Below, piece by piece: positions 50,852 through 59,091 of a DNA stretch of 64,000 nucleotides (position 1 is its first letter; each line of letters begins with the position of its first letter). The position numbers and the translations under genes were made by a program. The DNA lies in the NCBI RefSeq assembly GCF_042649045.1, contig NZ_JBHSEF010000023.1:124001-188000 (forward strand), read 5' to 3'. This stretch comes from Chryseomicrobium palamuruense (lineage in GTDB: Bacteria; Bacillota; Bacilli; Bacillales_A; Planococcaceae). The notes beneath the pieces are model-generated. The model was not told the origin of the DNA. It searched no databases and was given only the letters and a program-made list of their open reading frames with translations.

Positions 50852-51436
50852 TTACTTCAATAATTTGATTAAATAATCGGCATACAATTGCTGGATTTCT
50901 TCAATTGAATTTTTCCCATCTACTTTGTACCATTGTTGAATCCAGTTCATTGCACCAAGTAGCATCATTCGTACCATTCGCACATCTACTTTTTCAAACT
51001 CCCCTGCTTCCATCCCTTTTTCGATAATTTCATCAAAAAATCGAGAGTAAATTGCTCGCTTTTCAAATAATGGCTGTAATTGTTCTTCAGCAAAGGTCTT
51101 ATCCGGCCGAATGATCATATTAAACGTTTCTTTTTCATTAATTGCATAATCGATATGAAGGGCAATCATTTCTCGCAATCGCTCCTCATAACTCTTCTCA
51201 CTAATCACTACTTGGTGAATGTCTTCATTGGCTCGTGAAAGAACAAGAACATGACATTGAAAAATGAGATCTTCTTTATTACGAAAATAATAATAGAGAG
51301 AACCTTTTGTCATGAGGAGCTCCGCAGCTATTTGTTCCATAGTGGCTCCTTTTGTTCCTTGTCGATTCATAATGGCAATTGCGGAAAGGATGATATCTTC
51401 TTTCTTTTTCTTGACTTTCATTTCTGAGCGCTTCAT
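50852..51436 (-). CDS. TetR/AcrR family regulator of the beta-oxidation operon
   Basis: A 194-residue TetR repressor. The HTH is ATMEQIAAELLMTKGSLYYYFRNKEDLIF. The basic start MKRSEMKVKKKKEDI follows AAGAGGGTG. It is the second gene of the operon, between acyl-CoA dehydrogenase and ligase, like FadR-type regulators of Bacillus that respond to acyl-CoA. The palindrome upstream of the operon (52630-52652) is its likely operator. Confidence 0.85.
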   Translation of the reverse strand: MKRSEMKVKKKKEDIILSAIAIMNRQGTKGATMEQIAAELLMTKGSLYYYFRNKEDLIFQCHVLVLSRANEDIHQVVISEKSYEERLREMIALHIDYAINEKETFNMIIRPDKTFAEEQLQPLFEKRAIYSRFFDEIIEKGMEAGEFEKVDVRMVRMMLLGAMNWIQQWYKVDGKNSIEEIQQLYADYLIKLLK

Positions 51437-51451
51437 AGCACACCCTCTTTT

Positions 51452-52600
51452 CTAAAGCTCCAGTTGTTTAGCAATGATGGTCTTCATAATTTCGGTCGTT
51501 CCTGCATAAATACTAGCAACTGGAATATCGCGATACCTACGTGCAATTTCATATTCCTCCATATAGCCATAGCCTCCATGTAATTGAAGACATTCTGCGG
51601 CCGTTCTTTTTGCCATCTCACTGATCCACCATTTCGCCATGGATACTTCTTTGACAATGTCTTCACCCTCAATATGTCGATTAGTCACAGAGTTCAAATA
51701 GGTCCTTCCCAGTTCTAACTCCGTTGCAATTTCGACTAATTTAAATTGAGTATTTTGAAACTGACTAATCGGCTTCCCGAAGGCTTTGCGTTCTTTCACA
51801 TAGGCTCTCGTAATATCGAACATGACTTCTGCTTCAATTTGGCATTGAATAGCTACAACCAGCCGTTCCTGTTGCAGATGACCCATCAAGTAATAAAAAC
51901 CTTTGTTTTCTTCGCCTAAAAGGTTACTTACCGGAACTTTCGCATCTTCAAAGATCAGCTCACCCGTATCTCCACTATGTATGCCAATCTTGTCGAGCTT
52001 TTTTCCCTTCTTGTAACCCGGAGTTCCTGTTTCTACAACAATGAGGCTGATTCCTCTATGAGCCGGTTCTGCTGACGGATCCGTCTTACAAACAACTACA
52101 GCTAGATCGGAGTCTATAGCATTCGTAATAAATGTTTTTTCTCCATTTAGAATGTAGTGGTCTCCTTCACGCCGAGCAGTCGTTTTGATATTTGCTAAAT
52201 CTGATCCTGCACCCGGTTCGGTCATGGCAATCGCCGTAATTATTTCTCCACTGATACATTTTGGCAGCCATCTCTCTTTTTGCTCATCTGTCCCCAATTC
52301 AACAATGTAAGGGCTTACAATTTCTGAATGCAGACACACACCACCAGCTAAACCCTGACCCACACGTTCAAGCTCTTCAATTAAAATCATTGAATAGGAA
52401 AAATCTAGACCTAGTCCTCCATACTCTTCTTTCACCCATGGGAGAAGAAACCCGTTCTCGCCCAATTTAGTCCAGATGGAACGAGGTATTTCTCTCTTTT
52501 CTTCCCATTCCTCGTAAAAAGGATAGGCTTCCTTTTCTAACATTTTTCTCAAAGATTTTCTGAACAATTCGTGCTCACTCGTAAAGTGTAAAGTAGACAC
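51452..52600 (-). CDS. Acyl-CoA dehydrogenase
   Basis: A 382-residue flavoprotein of the acyl-CoA dehydrogenase family: MTEPGAGSDLANIKTTARREGDHYILNGEKTFITNA, RQAFGKPISQFQ-type motif (AYVKERKAFGKPISQFQNTQFKL), and the C-terminal LQLHGGYGYMEEYEIARRYRDIPVASIYAGTTEIMK, in which the Glu/Gly position fits the short/branched-chain group. It creates the first double bond in the acyl-CoA. Start is a GTG at 52600 after GGGGGAA. First gene of the ten-gene operon. Confidence 0.9.
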   Translation of the reverse strand: MSTLHFTSEHELFRKSLRKMLEKEAYPFYEEWEEKREIPRSIWTKLGENGFLLPWVKEEYGGLGLDFSYSMILIEELERVGQGLAGGVCLHSEIVSPYIVELGTDEQKERWLPKCISGEIITAIAMTEPGAGSDLANIKTTARREGDHYILNGEKTFITNAIDSDLAVVVCKTDPSAEPAHRGISLIVVETGTPGYKKGKKLDKIGIHSGDTGELIFEDAKVPVSNLLGEENKGFYYLMGHLQQERLVVAIQCQIEAEVMFDITRAYVKERKAFGKPISQFQNTQFKLVEIATELELGRTYLNSVTNRHIEGEDIVKEVSMAKWWISEMAKRTAAECLQLHGGYGYMEEYEIARRYRDIPVASIYAGTTEIMKTIIAKQLEL

Positions 52601-52629
52601 AAGAATTCCCCCATAAATTAGTTGATTAC

Positions 52630-52652
52630 ACTTAATTTTCTGATAATTAAGT
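52630..52652. promoter_or_regulatory. Operator candidate of the beta-oxidation operon
   Basis: ACTTAATT (52630-52637) and AATTAAGT (52645-52652) form a perfect palindrome with a 7-nt centre, 30 bp upstream of the acyl-CoA dehydrogenase start. The TetR protein of the operon is the obvious candidate ligand. Confidence 0.55.
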
Positions 52653-52791
52653 TAAGTATAATTCCTGTTTTCTTTGAAGTAAAGAGTTTTTTGAACAAAG
52701 TTTAAATTTTAAACATATAATAAAATTATAGTGGAAATTGATTTAACATAAGGTATTACAAGGTCTGACTTTCGTTTAATTATTAAACAAA

Positions 52792-52820
52792 CAAAAAAGA
52801 CTAGCTCTATTGGCTAGTCT
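52792..52820 (-). terminator. Terminator of the eut operon
   Basis: On the minus strand AGACTAGCC pairs with AGCTAGTCT over a short loop, followed by T6. The eutW stop codon lies inside the stem. Confidence 0.8.
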
Positions 52821-54259
52821 CCTACTCTATTGTGTACACTTACCGAGTGCACTAAGATCTCATCATGTATCGGAAAAATAATACTTGCGTGTGTACCTTT
52901 TTTTACTTGTTTATATACAAATTCACCTTCAAGATCGTTCACAATCAAATTACGAACAATATCAAGACCTAAGGAACGGGTATATCCTTCCATTCCCTTC
53001 CCATCATCACTGATATGCATCTCGATAAACTCTTGCTTCACTTTAAACTCTACACAAATCGTTCCTGCTTGATGGGGAAATGCATGCTTCAATGAATTCT
53101 GTACGAGTTCATTGACAATCAGAGCAATGGACACTGCTTTTCGTGAAGAAGCAAGTAAGGTATAACCGTTTGATACTACCCGGAACTCAATTTGATGATC
53201 CAAATCATTCAACATCATTGTCGATCCAATCTTGGAGGTAAGCTCAATGACATCCACATCATCTTGATCAGCATCTTCATTAGCAAGAATCAATTCATAG
53301 ACCGCAGAGATGCTATATACTCGGTGCAACGTATCTTCAAAATGGCTCTTACTTTCCACCGATAATCCTTTACGCATCTGTAATCTCAACAAGCTCGCGA
53401 CCGTCTGGAGGTTATTTTTCACCCGGTGATGAATCTCTTTAATGACAACTGACTTTTTCAACAACTCTTTTTCTTTTAAGCGGAGCTCCGTCAAGTCTTG
53501 AATAATGAAGAGCAACCCTTCCAGCTCATTCCGCTTCGTTCGCATATGAACTTTCTTGACCTCTAAGACACGTTGTCCTGCGAGAACTTCTGAGATAAAC
53601 ACTTCTTCTTTGTGATGAAGTAACCCTTCGAGAAAGGGTAAGACGTGTCCCACAGGTTGGTTTACCCAATCACGCTCGCCTTGAATTTCATGTAAAAACT
53701 TGATACCGGAAGGGTTGGCATAGACAAGGCGTTGCTGATCGTCTGTCATGAAGATAATTTCCATTAGTAAGTCTGCCACCATCGGGTTGTCAGAGAAGGG
53801 TCCCATATCCATCGACTTGATGGGGAGTGTCCCTCCATTTGGAGCTGAGGATTCCTCACTCCGATCCGCCTCCATAATTAACGTTCCTATCACTTCATGG
53901 CTGTCATTGTAAATCGGTATCACACTCTGTTCGACCACTTTCCCTTCTTGTGTGATCGCCCGGTGTTTCAGCGACTTTCTCCCGGTCTTATGACAAAGTA
54001 GAACGGCCGGTTCAAATGCTTCGAACACTAACTTTCCAAGTACTCGATCTTTGTATGCCGCGTCAGGCGTGCGTGGAAGAGCTTCTGCTACGACAATCCC
54101 GTGGTCCCCTGACTGTAACAAACAATCAATGTACATATAATTGCCCGTCAATTCGGCATACTGAGGCAACGTATCAGCCACTTTTTCTAGGATAGCAATG
54201 TCTTCCGCTTTCAAGTTTGTATATAAACGACATAATTGGTGAAGCGTGGTTTCGCTCAT
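52814..54259 (-). CDS. eutW: Sensor histidine kinase EutW
   Basis: A 481-residue soluble kinase. The HisKA_2 phosphoacceptor motif IKEIHHRVKNNLQTVASLLRLQ is near residue 277, and the HATPase domain (NELVQNSLKHAFPHQAG, DDGKGM) occupies the C-terminus. N-terminal part: a HK-N-type domain and a PAS-like domain (about 150-250; FMTDDQQRLVYANPSGI). In Enterococcus and Listeria EutW senses ethanolamine and phosphorylates the ANTAR antiterminator EutV. Here eutW is at the 3' end of the operon; eutV is not in the window. ATG at 54259 follows AAAGGTGG. Confidence 0.85.
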   Translation of the reverse strand: MSETTLHQLCRLYTNLKAEDIAILEKVADTLPQYAELTGNYMYIDCLLQSGDHGIVVAEALPRTPDAAYKDRVLGKLVFEAFEPAVLLCHKTGRKSLKHRAITQEGKVVEQSVIPIYNDSHEVIGTLIMEADRSEESSAPNGGTLPIKSMDMGPFSDNPMVADLLMEIIFMTDDQQRLVYANPSGIKFLHEIQGERDWVNQPVGHVLPFLEGLLHHKEEVFISEVLAGQRVLEVKKVHMRTKRNELEGLLFIIQDLTELRLKEKELLKKSVVIKEIHHRVKNNLQTVASLLRLQMRKGLSVESKSHFEDTLHRVYSISAVYELILANEDADQDDVDVIELTSKIGSTMMLNDLDHQIEFRVVSNGYTLLASSRKAVSIALIVNELVQNSLKHAFPHQAGTICVEFKVKQEFIEMHISDDGKGMEGYTRSLGLDIVRNLIVNDLEGEFVYKQVKKGTHASIIFPIHDEILVHSVSVHNRVGD

Positions 54260-54310
54260 AGACTCGTCAACCACCTTTAGCTTAGTTGTACCTTCTATCT
54301 TTTCGTATTT

Positions 54311-55174
54311 CTACACGTCTTGCAAGTTGTTTTGACGAGCAAACGCCACCCCTGAAGACTTAGCTTGAAGCATTTTTTCAATCAGTCCTGATAAATGTGC
54401 GCCAGCTTCTACAGGAGCCAGACCTTCTTTGTGAATATTAGAAATCACAGTTCGGTCCGCTTCTACCGTTTTGTCTGTAGGTTTATAAACCATATACGCA
54501 CTCATACTTTCATCTGTATTCAGTCCTGGACGTTCGCCAATCAGTGAAATGACGAATTCGGCATTGAGTAATTGAGCCACTTCATCCTGAACCCATACTC
54601 GTGCCCGTTTGATAAAGAGAGGTTTCCCTACTTTAATATTTTTGAGAAGTAGTCCTTGTGTCAATGCAGGGAGCAAGTCCCCAACATTTGCCTCTACGGC
54701 AGAAGAGCTGAGTCCATCACAAACCAAGATCTGTACTTGAACGTCCTTCTCGCCGTTCTTTTGAAGCCATTCTTTGGAACGGTCTGACAGTTTTCGTCCT
54801 GCATCTAGATCCATTAGGTAGTTCTTCAGGGATTCCGCACGTGTTTCAAGAATAGGGAGATCCAATGCTTCGATTACTTCAGGGTTTACATCTTTACGAA
54901 CGGCATCTTGAGCAGCTGCATGGTCAATCCGGAATTGTAGATAACTCTGCGTTTTCATACGTGAACCTGCCCGTCCGATACCAATCCGTGCGGGTGTAAT
55001 TGACTGGGCATGGCGGATCGCTTCTTCTTTATACGGATTCTCAACTCCCATTTCAAATTCTTCAGGGAAGTGAACCGTTCTTTTGCTACGCTCATCAGAT
55101 TTAGGTATAAACGTACTCTCTTGGTTTCGCATAACTTCATCTATTATTTGTTTGACAATCTTTTCTAAGTCCAT
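54311..55174 (-). CDS. eutC: Ethanolamine ammonia-lyase small subunit, second copy (EutC2)
   Basis: A 287-residue EutC. The N-terminal MDLEKIVKQIIDEVMRN is an amphipathic helix of the kind that directs cargo into microcompartments. The core shows TPARIGIGRAGSRMKTQSYLQFRIDHAAAQDAV, VQILVCDGLSSSAVEAN, and ISLIGERPGLNTDESMSAYMVYKP, which contact the B12 cofactor. It is shorter than the first copy (329 residues) because the linker is shorter. Paired with eutB2 (12-nt gap). Confidence 0.9.
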   Translation of the reverse strand: MDLEKIVKQIIDEVMRNQESTFIPKSDERSKRTVHFPEEFEMGVENPYKEEAIRHAQSITPARIGIGRAGSRMKTQSYLQFRIDHAAAQDAVRKDVNPEVIEALDLPILETRAESLKNYLMDLDAGRKLSDRSKEWLQKNGEKDVQVQILVCDGLSSSAVEANVGDLLPALTQGLLLKNIKVGKPLFIKRARVWVQDEVAQLLNAEFVISLIGERPGLNTDESMSAYMVYKPTDKTVEADRTVISNIHKEGLAPVEAGAHLSGLIEKMLQAKSSGVAFARQNNLQDV

Positions 55175-55186
55175 TCATTTCACCTC

Positions 55187-56554
55187 CTAGTCTTCAAAAA
55201 TAGATAAGTCGCCTGCCCGTTTTGTTAAACGACCATTTTCCATGATGCCCATTCTCTCCATCCACTTTTCAAATTCTCGGAGTGGACGTAACCCCAGCAT
55301 TTCACGTAATGATGCATCATCATGATAACTTGTGTCCTGATAATTGAGCATGACATCATCCCCGCCAGGCACGCCCATATAAAAGTTTGCGCCAGCTAAT
55401 GCGGTTAACATGCCCCCGATCTCTTGGTCGTTTTGATCGGCTTCCATATGGTTTGTATAGGTCGGCGCAATTCCCATCGGGAGACCTGACAGTTTCCCCA
55501 TAAAGACATCTTCGAGGTCCGCTCGAATCAGCTGTCGGCCATCATATAATGTTTCCGGCCCAATAAAACCTGATACGTTGTTGACCATGAACGGCTTCCA
55601 GTGTTTAGCAAACCCATAGCTCCGTGCTTCTAATGTTTGCATATCGACTTTATGATCGGCGTCTAGGGACACTTCCGACCCTTGTCCCGTTTCAAAATAC
55701 ATAAAGTTTGGTCCCGCTGATGTTCCCATCGTGCGCATCATTTCATAGCCTTCTGTTAAAATATCACGAGAAATACCAAATGCTTCATTTGCCCGCTGGG
55801 TACCTGCAAGACTCTGGAACATCAAGGCAATCGGCGCTCCTTTTTTCATGGCATCCATTTGGGTTGTAATGTGCGCAAGTACGCAGTTTTGCGTGGGAAT
55901 CTCCCATCGCTCGATAAAATCATGAGATAGCGTCAACAGTCGCTTCACAGATTCCACAGAATCGACATTCGGGTTAATCCCAATCACGGCATCTCCTGCT
56001 CCGTAAGATAACCCTTCCTTGATTGAATAAAGGATTCCTTCCGGTACATCGTTCGGATGATTCGGTTGACAACGAAAAGCGAGTCGCCCTCGTTCCCCAA
56101 TTGTTGTATTGCAATGTGCAGTGAACTTCATCTTTTGGGAGGCAAGGACAAGGTCAATGCTCGACATGAGTTTAGCTACGCCTGCGATCATCTCACTTGT
56201 TAAACCTCTCGACCATTTAATCAAATGATCCGTCGTCGTTTCATATGACAAGATGCGGTTTCGTAACTCCCCAACCGTCCAACCTTTTAAGGACTGATAA
56301 ATGGGTTGACTGACGTCATCATAAATAATCCGCGTCACCTCATCTTCCTCATAGGAAATGACCGGATTTTCGTAAATATCTTCAAGCGTGAGTTCACTCA
56401 AAACGACCTTCGCTGCCATTCGTTCGAGAGCACTTGTCGCAGCGACACCCGACATCACATCGCCTGATTTGGCTTCACTCGCTTTTGCCAGTACCTCACG
56501 AACGGATGAAAATGTATACGTTTCCCCTTTTACTGTACATGTTAACTTTGGCAT
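55187..56554 (-). CDS. eutB: Ethanolamine ammonia-lyase large subunit, second copy (EutB2)
   Basis: A 455-residue TIM-barrel, the catalytic subunit that uses adenosylcobalamin to split ethanolamine to acetaldehyde and ammonia. Substrate-site residues known from E. coli are present: Arg and Gln in AFRCQPNHPND, Asn in GINPNVDS, Glu in FETGQGSE, and Asp in ADQND. Compared with EutB1 there are changes next to the site (RCQ in place of RLQ; MGIAPTYTNH in place of MGVDICYTNH), so a related amino alcohol is possible. ATG follows AAGGTG. A terminator separates it from mdh. Confidence 0.9.
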   Translation of the reverse strand: MPKLTCTVKGETYTFSSVREVLAKASEAKSGDVMSGVAATSALERMAAKVVLSELTLEDIYENPVISYEEDEVTRIIYDDVSQPIYQSLKGWTVGELRNRILSYETTTDHLIKWSRGLTSEMIAGVAKLMSSIDLVLASQKMKFTAHCNTTIGERGRLAFRCQPNHPNDVPEGILYSIKEGLSYGAGDAVIGINPNVDSVESVKRLLTLSHDFIERWEIPTQNCVLAHITTQMDAMKKGAPIALMFQSLAGTQRANEAFGISRDILTEGYEMMRTMGTSAGPNFMYFETGQGSEVSLDADHKVDMQTLEARSYGFAKHWKPFMVNNVSGFIGPETLYDGRQLIRADLEDVFMGKLSGLPMGIAPTYTNHMEADQNDQEIGGMLTALAGANFYMGVPGGDDVMLNYQDTSYHDDASLREMLGLRPLREFEKWMERMGIMENGRLTKRAGDLSIFED

Positions 56555-56580
56555 ACCTCTTCACCTTCCCCTAAAAAGAC

Positions 56581-56618
56581 AAAAAAACACCAGCCCAATG
56601 ATTCATTGAGACCGGCGC
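56581..56618 (-). terminator. Internal terminator between mdh and eutB2
   Basis: On the minus strand CGCCGGTCTCAATG (56617-56604) pairs, with one bulge and GU pairs, to CATTGGGCTGGTG (56600-56588), followed by T7. Its 5' arm overlaps a hexaloop hairpin (56612-56627), so the two are exclusive. Confidence 0.75.
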
Positions 56619-56627
56619 CTTTGCCAG
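56612..56627 (-). promoter_or_regulatory. ANTAR-type antiterminator hairpin candidate (EutV target)
   Basis: On the minus strand CTGGC-AAAGGC-GCCGG forms a 5-bp stem with a hexanucleotide loop that has A at position 1 and G at position 4, the invariant residues of ANTAR/EutV target hairpins. The 3' stem overlaps the terminator 5' arm. A first partner hairpin is not obvious upstream. Confidence 0.55.
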
Positions 56628-56632
56628 AAAAA

Positions 56633-57571
56633 TTATTTACATAGTTTGAGCACAGAGCGAACAGACTCCGCCGACCGGTCCAGTGCTTCTTTTTCCTCTG
56701 TCGTGAGTGGCAACTCAATAATGCTTTCAATTCCATCTCCACCTAGAATCGTCGGAACCCCTAAATACAGATCACTGTACCCATATTCTCCTTCTAAATA
56801 CGCAATGGATGGAAGGATTCGTTTTTTATCACGTAAGATGGATTCTGCCATTTCCACGAGGGAAGCAGCTGGTGCATAGTACGCGGAACCATTTCCAAGA
56901 AGTGCGACGATCTCGCCACCGCCTTTTCGAGTTCTCTCGACAATTGCATCCATCCGTTGTTGAGGAATTAACTTCTCGAGTGGAATGCCCCCTGCATTGG
57001 AATAACGCACAAGCGGAACCATATCATCGCCATGCCCTCCCAACACAAAACCAGAAACATCTTCTACAGAGACATTCAGTTCTTCAGCGACAAACGTATT
57101 AAAACGAGCCGTGTCGAGCACACCTGATTGACCAATGACGCGGTTCTTCGGGAATCCTGTTGTCTGATAACAAACATAGGTCATCGCATCAACGGGGTTA
57201 CTCAGGACAAGAATATAGCTATCTGGAGCATACTTCTTTACGTTTTCAGCAACGGATCGCATTATCTTTGCATTTGTCGCTACTAAATCATCACGACTCA
57301 TACCCGGTTTACGTGCAATTCCTGCTGTAATGATTACCAGGTCGGCTCCTCGAATGGTCTCATAATCAGACGAGCCCTTTACATGAGCATTAAAGCGTTG
57401 AACAGGTCCCGTTTCTAGGATATCCAAGGCCTTTCCCTTCGTTGGGTTCTCTTGTTCAGGTGTATCGATGAGAACGACATCTCCTAGTTCTTTTTGAGCA
57501 GCCATCAATGCAACTGTCGCTCCTGTGAATCCTGCACCGATAACAGCAATTTTCGGACGTGTGAAAGCCAT
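56633..57571 (-). CDS. mdh: Malate dehydrogenase
   Basis: A 312-residue NAD malate dehydrogenase of the LDH-like (Bacillus) type. The Rossmann motif is VIGAGFTGATVAL; the substrate-specific Arg lies in TAGIARKPGMSRDDL (malate/oxaloacetate, where lactate enzymes have Gln); catalytic Asp/His and GQSGVLDTARF and LGGHGDDMVPL follow. No encapsulation-type extension is visible. It sits inside the eut operon, between the BMC-H gene and eutB2. Either it serves NAD recycling for the compartment's aldehyde dehydrogenase or it is a stray copy of the citric-cycle gene. Confidence 0.9.
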   Translation of the reverse strand: MAFTRPKIAVIGAGFTGATVALMAAQKELGDVVLIDTPEQENPTKGKALDILETGPVQRFNAHVKGSSDYETIRGADLVIITAGIARKPGMSRDDLVATNAKIMRSVAENVKKYAPDSYILVLSNPVDAMTYVCYQTTGFPKNRVIGQSGVLDTARFNTFVAEELNVSVEDVSGFVLGGHGDDMVPLVRYSNAGGIPLEKLIPQQRMDAIVERTRKGGGEIVALLGNGSAYYAPAASLVEMAESILRDKKRILPSIAYLEGEYGYSDLYLGVPTILGGDGIESIIELPLTTEEKEALDRSAESVRSVLKLCK

Positions 57572-57583
57572 ACAATCTCTCCC

Positions 57584-57916
57584 TTACGCTTCGTTTGGTG
57601 GGGCTGGTTTCGCAGGCTTATTCACTTGTGGTGCAGGCGGTAAAGGCTTTGGATCCAACATCTCATAAACATCTGTATCTGGACGCGGAATCACATGAGC
57701 ACCAAGCAGTTCACCCGTGCGTTTCGCTGCCTCTTCTCCAGCCGATACGGCAGCCTGAACAGCTCCCACATCTCCTTTAACAATAACCGTTACAATCCCA
57801 CCGTCAATCATCTCCTGCTTCACAAGGGAGACGTTGGCAGCTTTAATCATCGCATCTGCGGCTTCAATGGAACCGATGAGGCCTTTTGTTTCAATCATTC
57901 CAATCGCTTGACTCAT
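57584..57916 (-). CDS. eutM: BMC-H shell protein with Pro-rich tail (EutM-like, second copy)
   Basis: A 110-residue bacterial microcompartment hexamer protein: GMIETKGLIGSIEAADAMIKAANVSLVKQ and GDVGAVQAAVSAGEEAAKRTGELLGAHVIPRPD are the BMC domain. After residue 90 it has a proline-rich tail (PKPLPPAPQVNKPAKPAPP), which could project from the facet. ATG follows GAGGTGGG and overlaps the 3' end of eutN by 26 nt. Confidence 0.9.
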   Translation of the reverse strand: MSQAIGMIETKGLIGSIEAADAMIKAANVSLVKQEMIDGGIVTVIVKGDVGAVQAAVSAGEEAAKRTGELLGAHVIPRPDTDVYEMLDPKPLPPAPQVNKPAKPAPPNEA

Positions 57917-58193
57917 TTAGCCCACCTCTTTCTACCTCTGTCGAGTCAATAATGCCGACAATCACAGCATCTATCGGCAAAGATTTCTCTTTCATGATAT
58001 AGCGGGATGACCCTCCGGAAGTCACTAACACATCATCCCCGATACCGGCCCCAATTCTGTCAGCTGCAACAAGCTGGGTACGAATCGGTTTGCCCGCAGA
58101 GTTGACAGGTTGAACGATGAGGAGCTTCAACCCTTCCAATCCTTCTTCTTTCCGTGTTGCCCATACGTTGCCAATCACTTTTCCCATTTGCAT
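57891..58193 (-). CDS. eutN: EutN/CcmL pentameric BMC vertex protein
   Basis: A 100-residue BMC-P protein that closes the vertices of the icosahedral shell. The family start MGKVIGNVWATRKEEGLEGLKLLIVQPV, AADRIGAGIGDDVLVTSGGSSRY and VGIIDS are present. The gene lies between pduL (9-nt gap) and a BMC-H gene that overlaps it. Confidence 0.9.
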   Translation of the reverse strand: MQMGKVIGNVWATRKEEGLEGLKLLIVQPVNSAGKPIRTQLVAADRIGAGIGDDVLVTSGGSSRYIMKEKSLPIDAVIVGIIDSTEVERGGLNESSDWND

Positions 58194-58202
58194 TTAGGGC
58201 AC

Positions 58203-59066
58203 CTACTTTCCTGTCTCAAACGAGAGCGCGATGCCTCGTTCTCTCGCAAAATCTTTCGCAAGATCGGTCACAATCGTTCCTTTTGGAAGACGGACCTCTT
58301 TTCCTTGAAGACTCTCTACATCTTCTTTCGTCAGCAGTTTTTTTGTATACGTTATGCGTTCAGAAGAAACCTGTTTGACCTGTGTTTGTTCTAATGCAAT
58401 CTGTTGAGGCACTACTTCTCCTGCTTTAATCAGTTGACCCCTACCTTTTTTCTGTAGAAAAGCTGCATTCGCTTCGTCCGTATCTATATGCATTTCTAAT
58501 CGATATCGATCAGATACGCGAACTTTGACCCTTTGGAACCGTAGAGGGCGATCTGAATCAATTAAAACTTCTACATATTCTTGGTCCTGGACCTGGTAAC
58601 GGGCGGCATCTTGAGGTGACATGTGAATATGTGCTTGTGCCACAATCAGTCCCTCATTTAGATATAAACTTCCTTTAGGCCCAATTAATGTGACTCCAGC
58701 GGAACCTGCGATATCTCCTGATTCGCGGACCGGAGCAGAGACACCTAATGTGATGGTGTCGGTCTGACTGACTTCTACTTGAGTGAGCTTCCTTGCAGGA
58801 CCGAGTACACGTACACGGGTAAAGCTGCCTTTTGGTCCCGCGATATGAACGGTCTCTTCTGCAGCAAATTGACCAGGTTGGGAGAGGTCGGCTCGCTTCG
58901 TGAGCTGATACCCCTTTCCAAACAACTGCTCTATGTGCTCTTCCGAGAGATGAACATGTCTTGCGGAAATAGCAATCGGCACAGAAGAATCGGGTGTTTG
59001 CTGGGTATCTGCCTCTAAAGAAGCGAGTACCTCTCTGACTATCGTCTGAATCAATTGCGGATCCAT
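58203..59066 (-). CDS. pduL: Phosphate acyltransferase PduL (EutD-like) with C-terminal extension
   Basis: Microcompartment phosphotransacylase that makes acyl phosphate from acyl-CoA and frees CoA inside the shell. 287 residues, against about 210-220 for typical PduL. The N-terminal helix MDPQLIQTIVREVLASLE is an encapsulation peptide. Zinc histidines are in ISARHVHLS and QAHIHMS. The C-terminal ~70 residues (LTKEDVESLQGKEVRLPKGTIVTDLAKDFARERGIAL) resemble the start of EutQ. ATG at 59066 is chosen; an ATG 6 nt upstream lies too close to the AAGGGG site. Confidence 0.85.
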   Translation of the reverse strand: MDPQLIQTIVREVLASLEADTQQTPDSSVPIAISARHVHLSEEHIEQLFGKGYQLTKRADLSQPGQFAAEETVHIAGPKGSFTRVRVLGPARKLTQVEVSQTDTITLGVSAPVRESGDIAGSAGVTLIGPKGSLYLNEGLIVAQAHIHMSPQDAARYQVQDQEYVEVLIDSDRPLRFQRVKVRVSDRYRLEMHIDTDEANAAFLQKKGRGQLIKAGEVVPQQIALEQTQVKQVSSERITYTKKLLTKEDVESLQGKEVRLPKGTIVTDLAKDFARERGIALSFETGK

Positions 59067-59091
59067 CGACATTCCCCTTTCCTCTTATCTA

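Noticed and set aside
56633..57571. Lactate dehydrogenase as the identity of the eut-linked dehydrogenase
   Set aside because: The substrate loop has Arg (ARKPGMSR) as in malate dehydrogenases, and overall sequence follows Bacillus Mdh.
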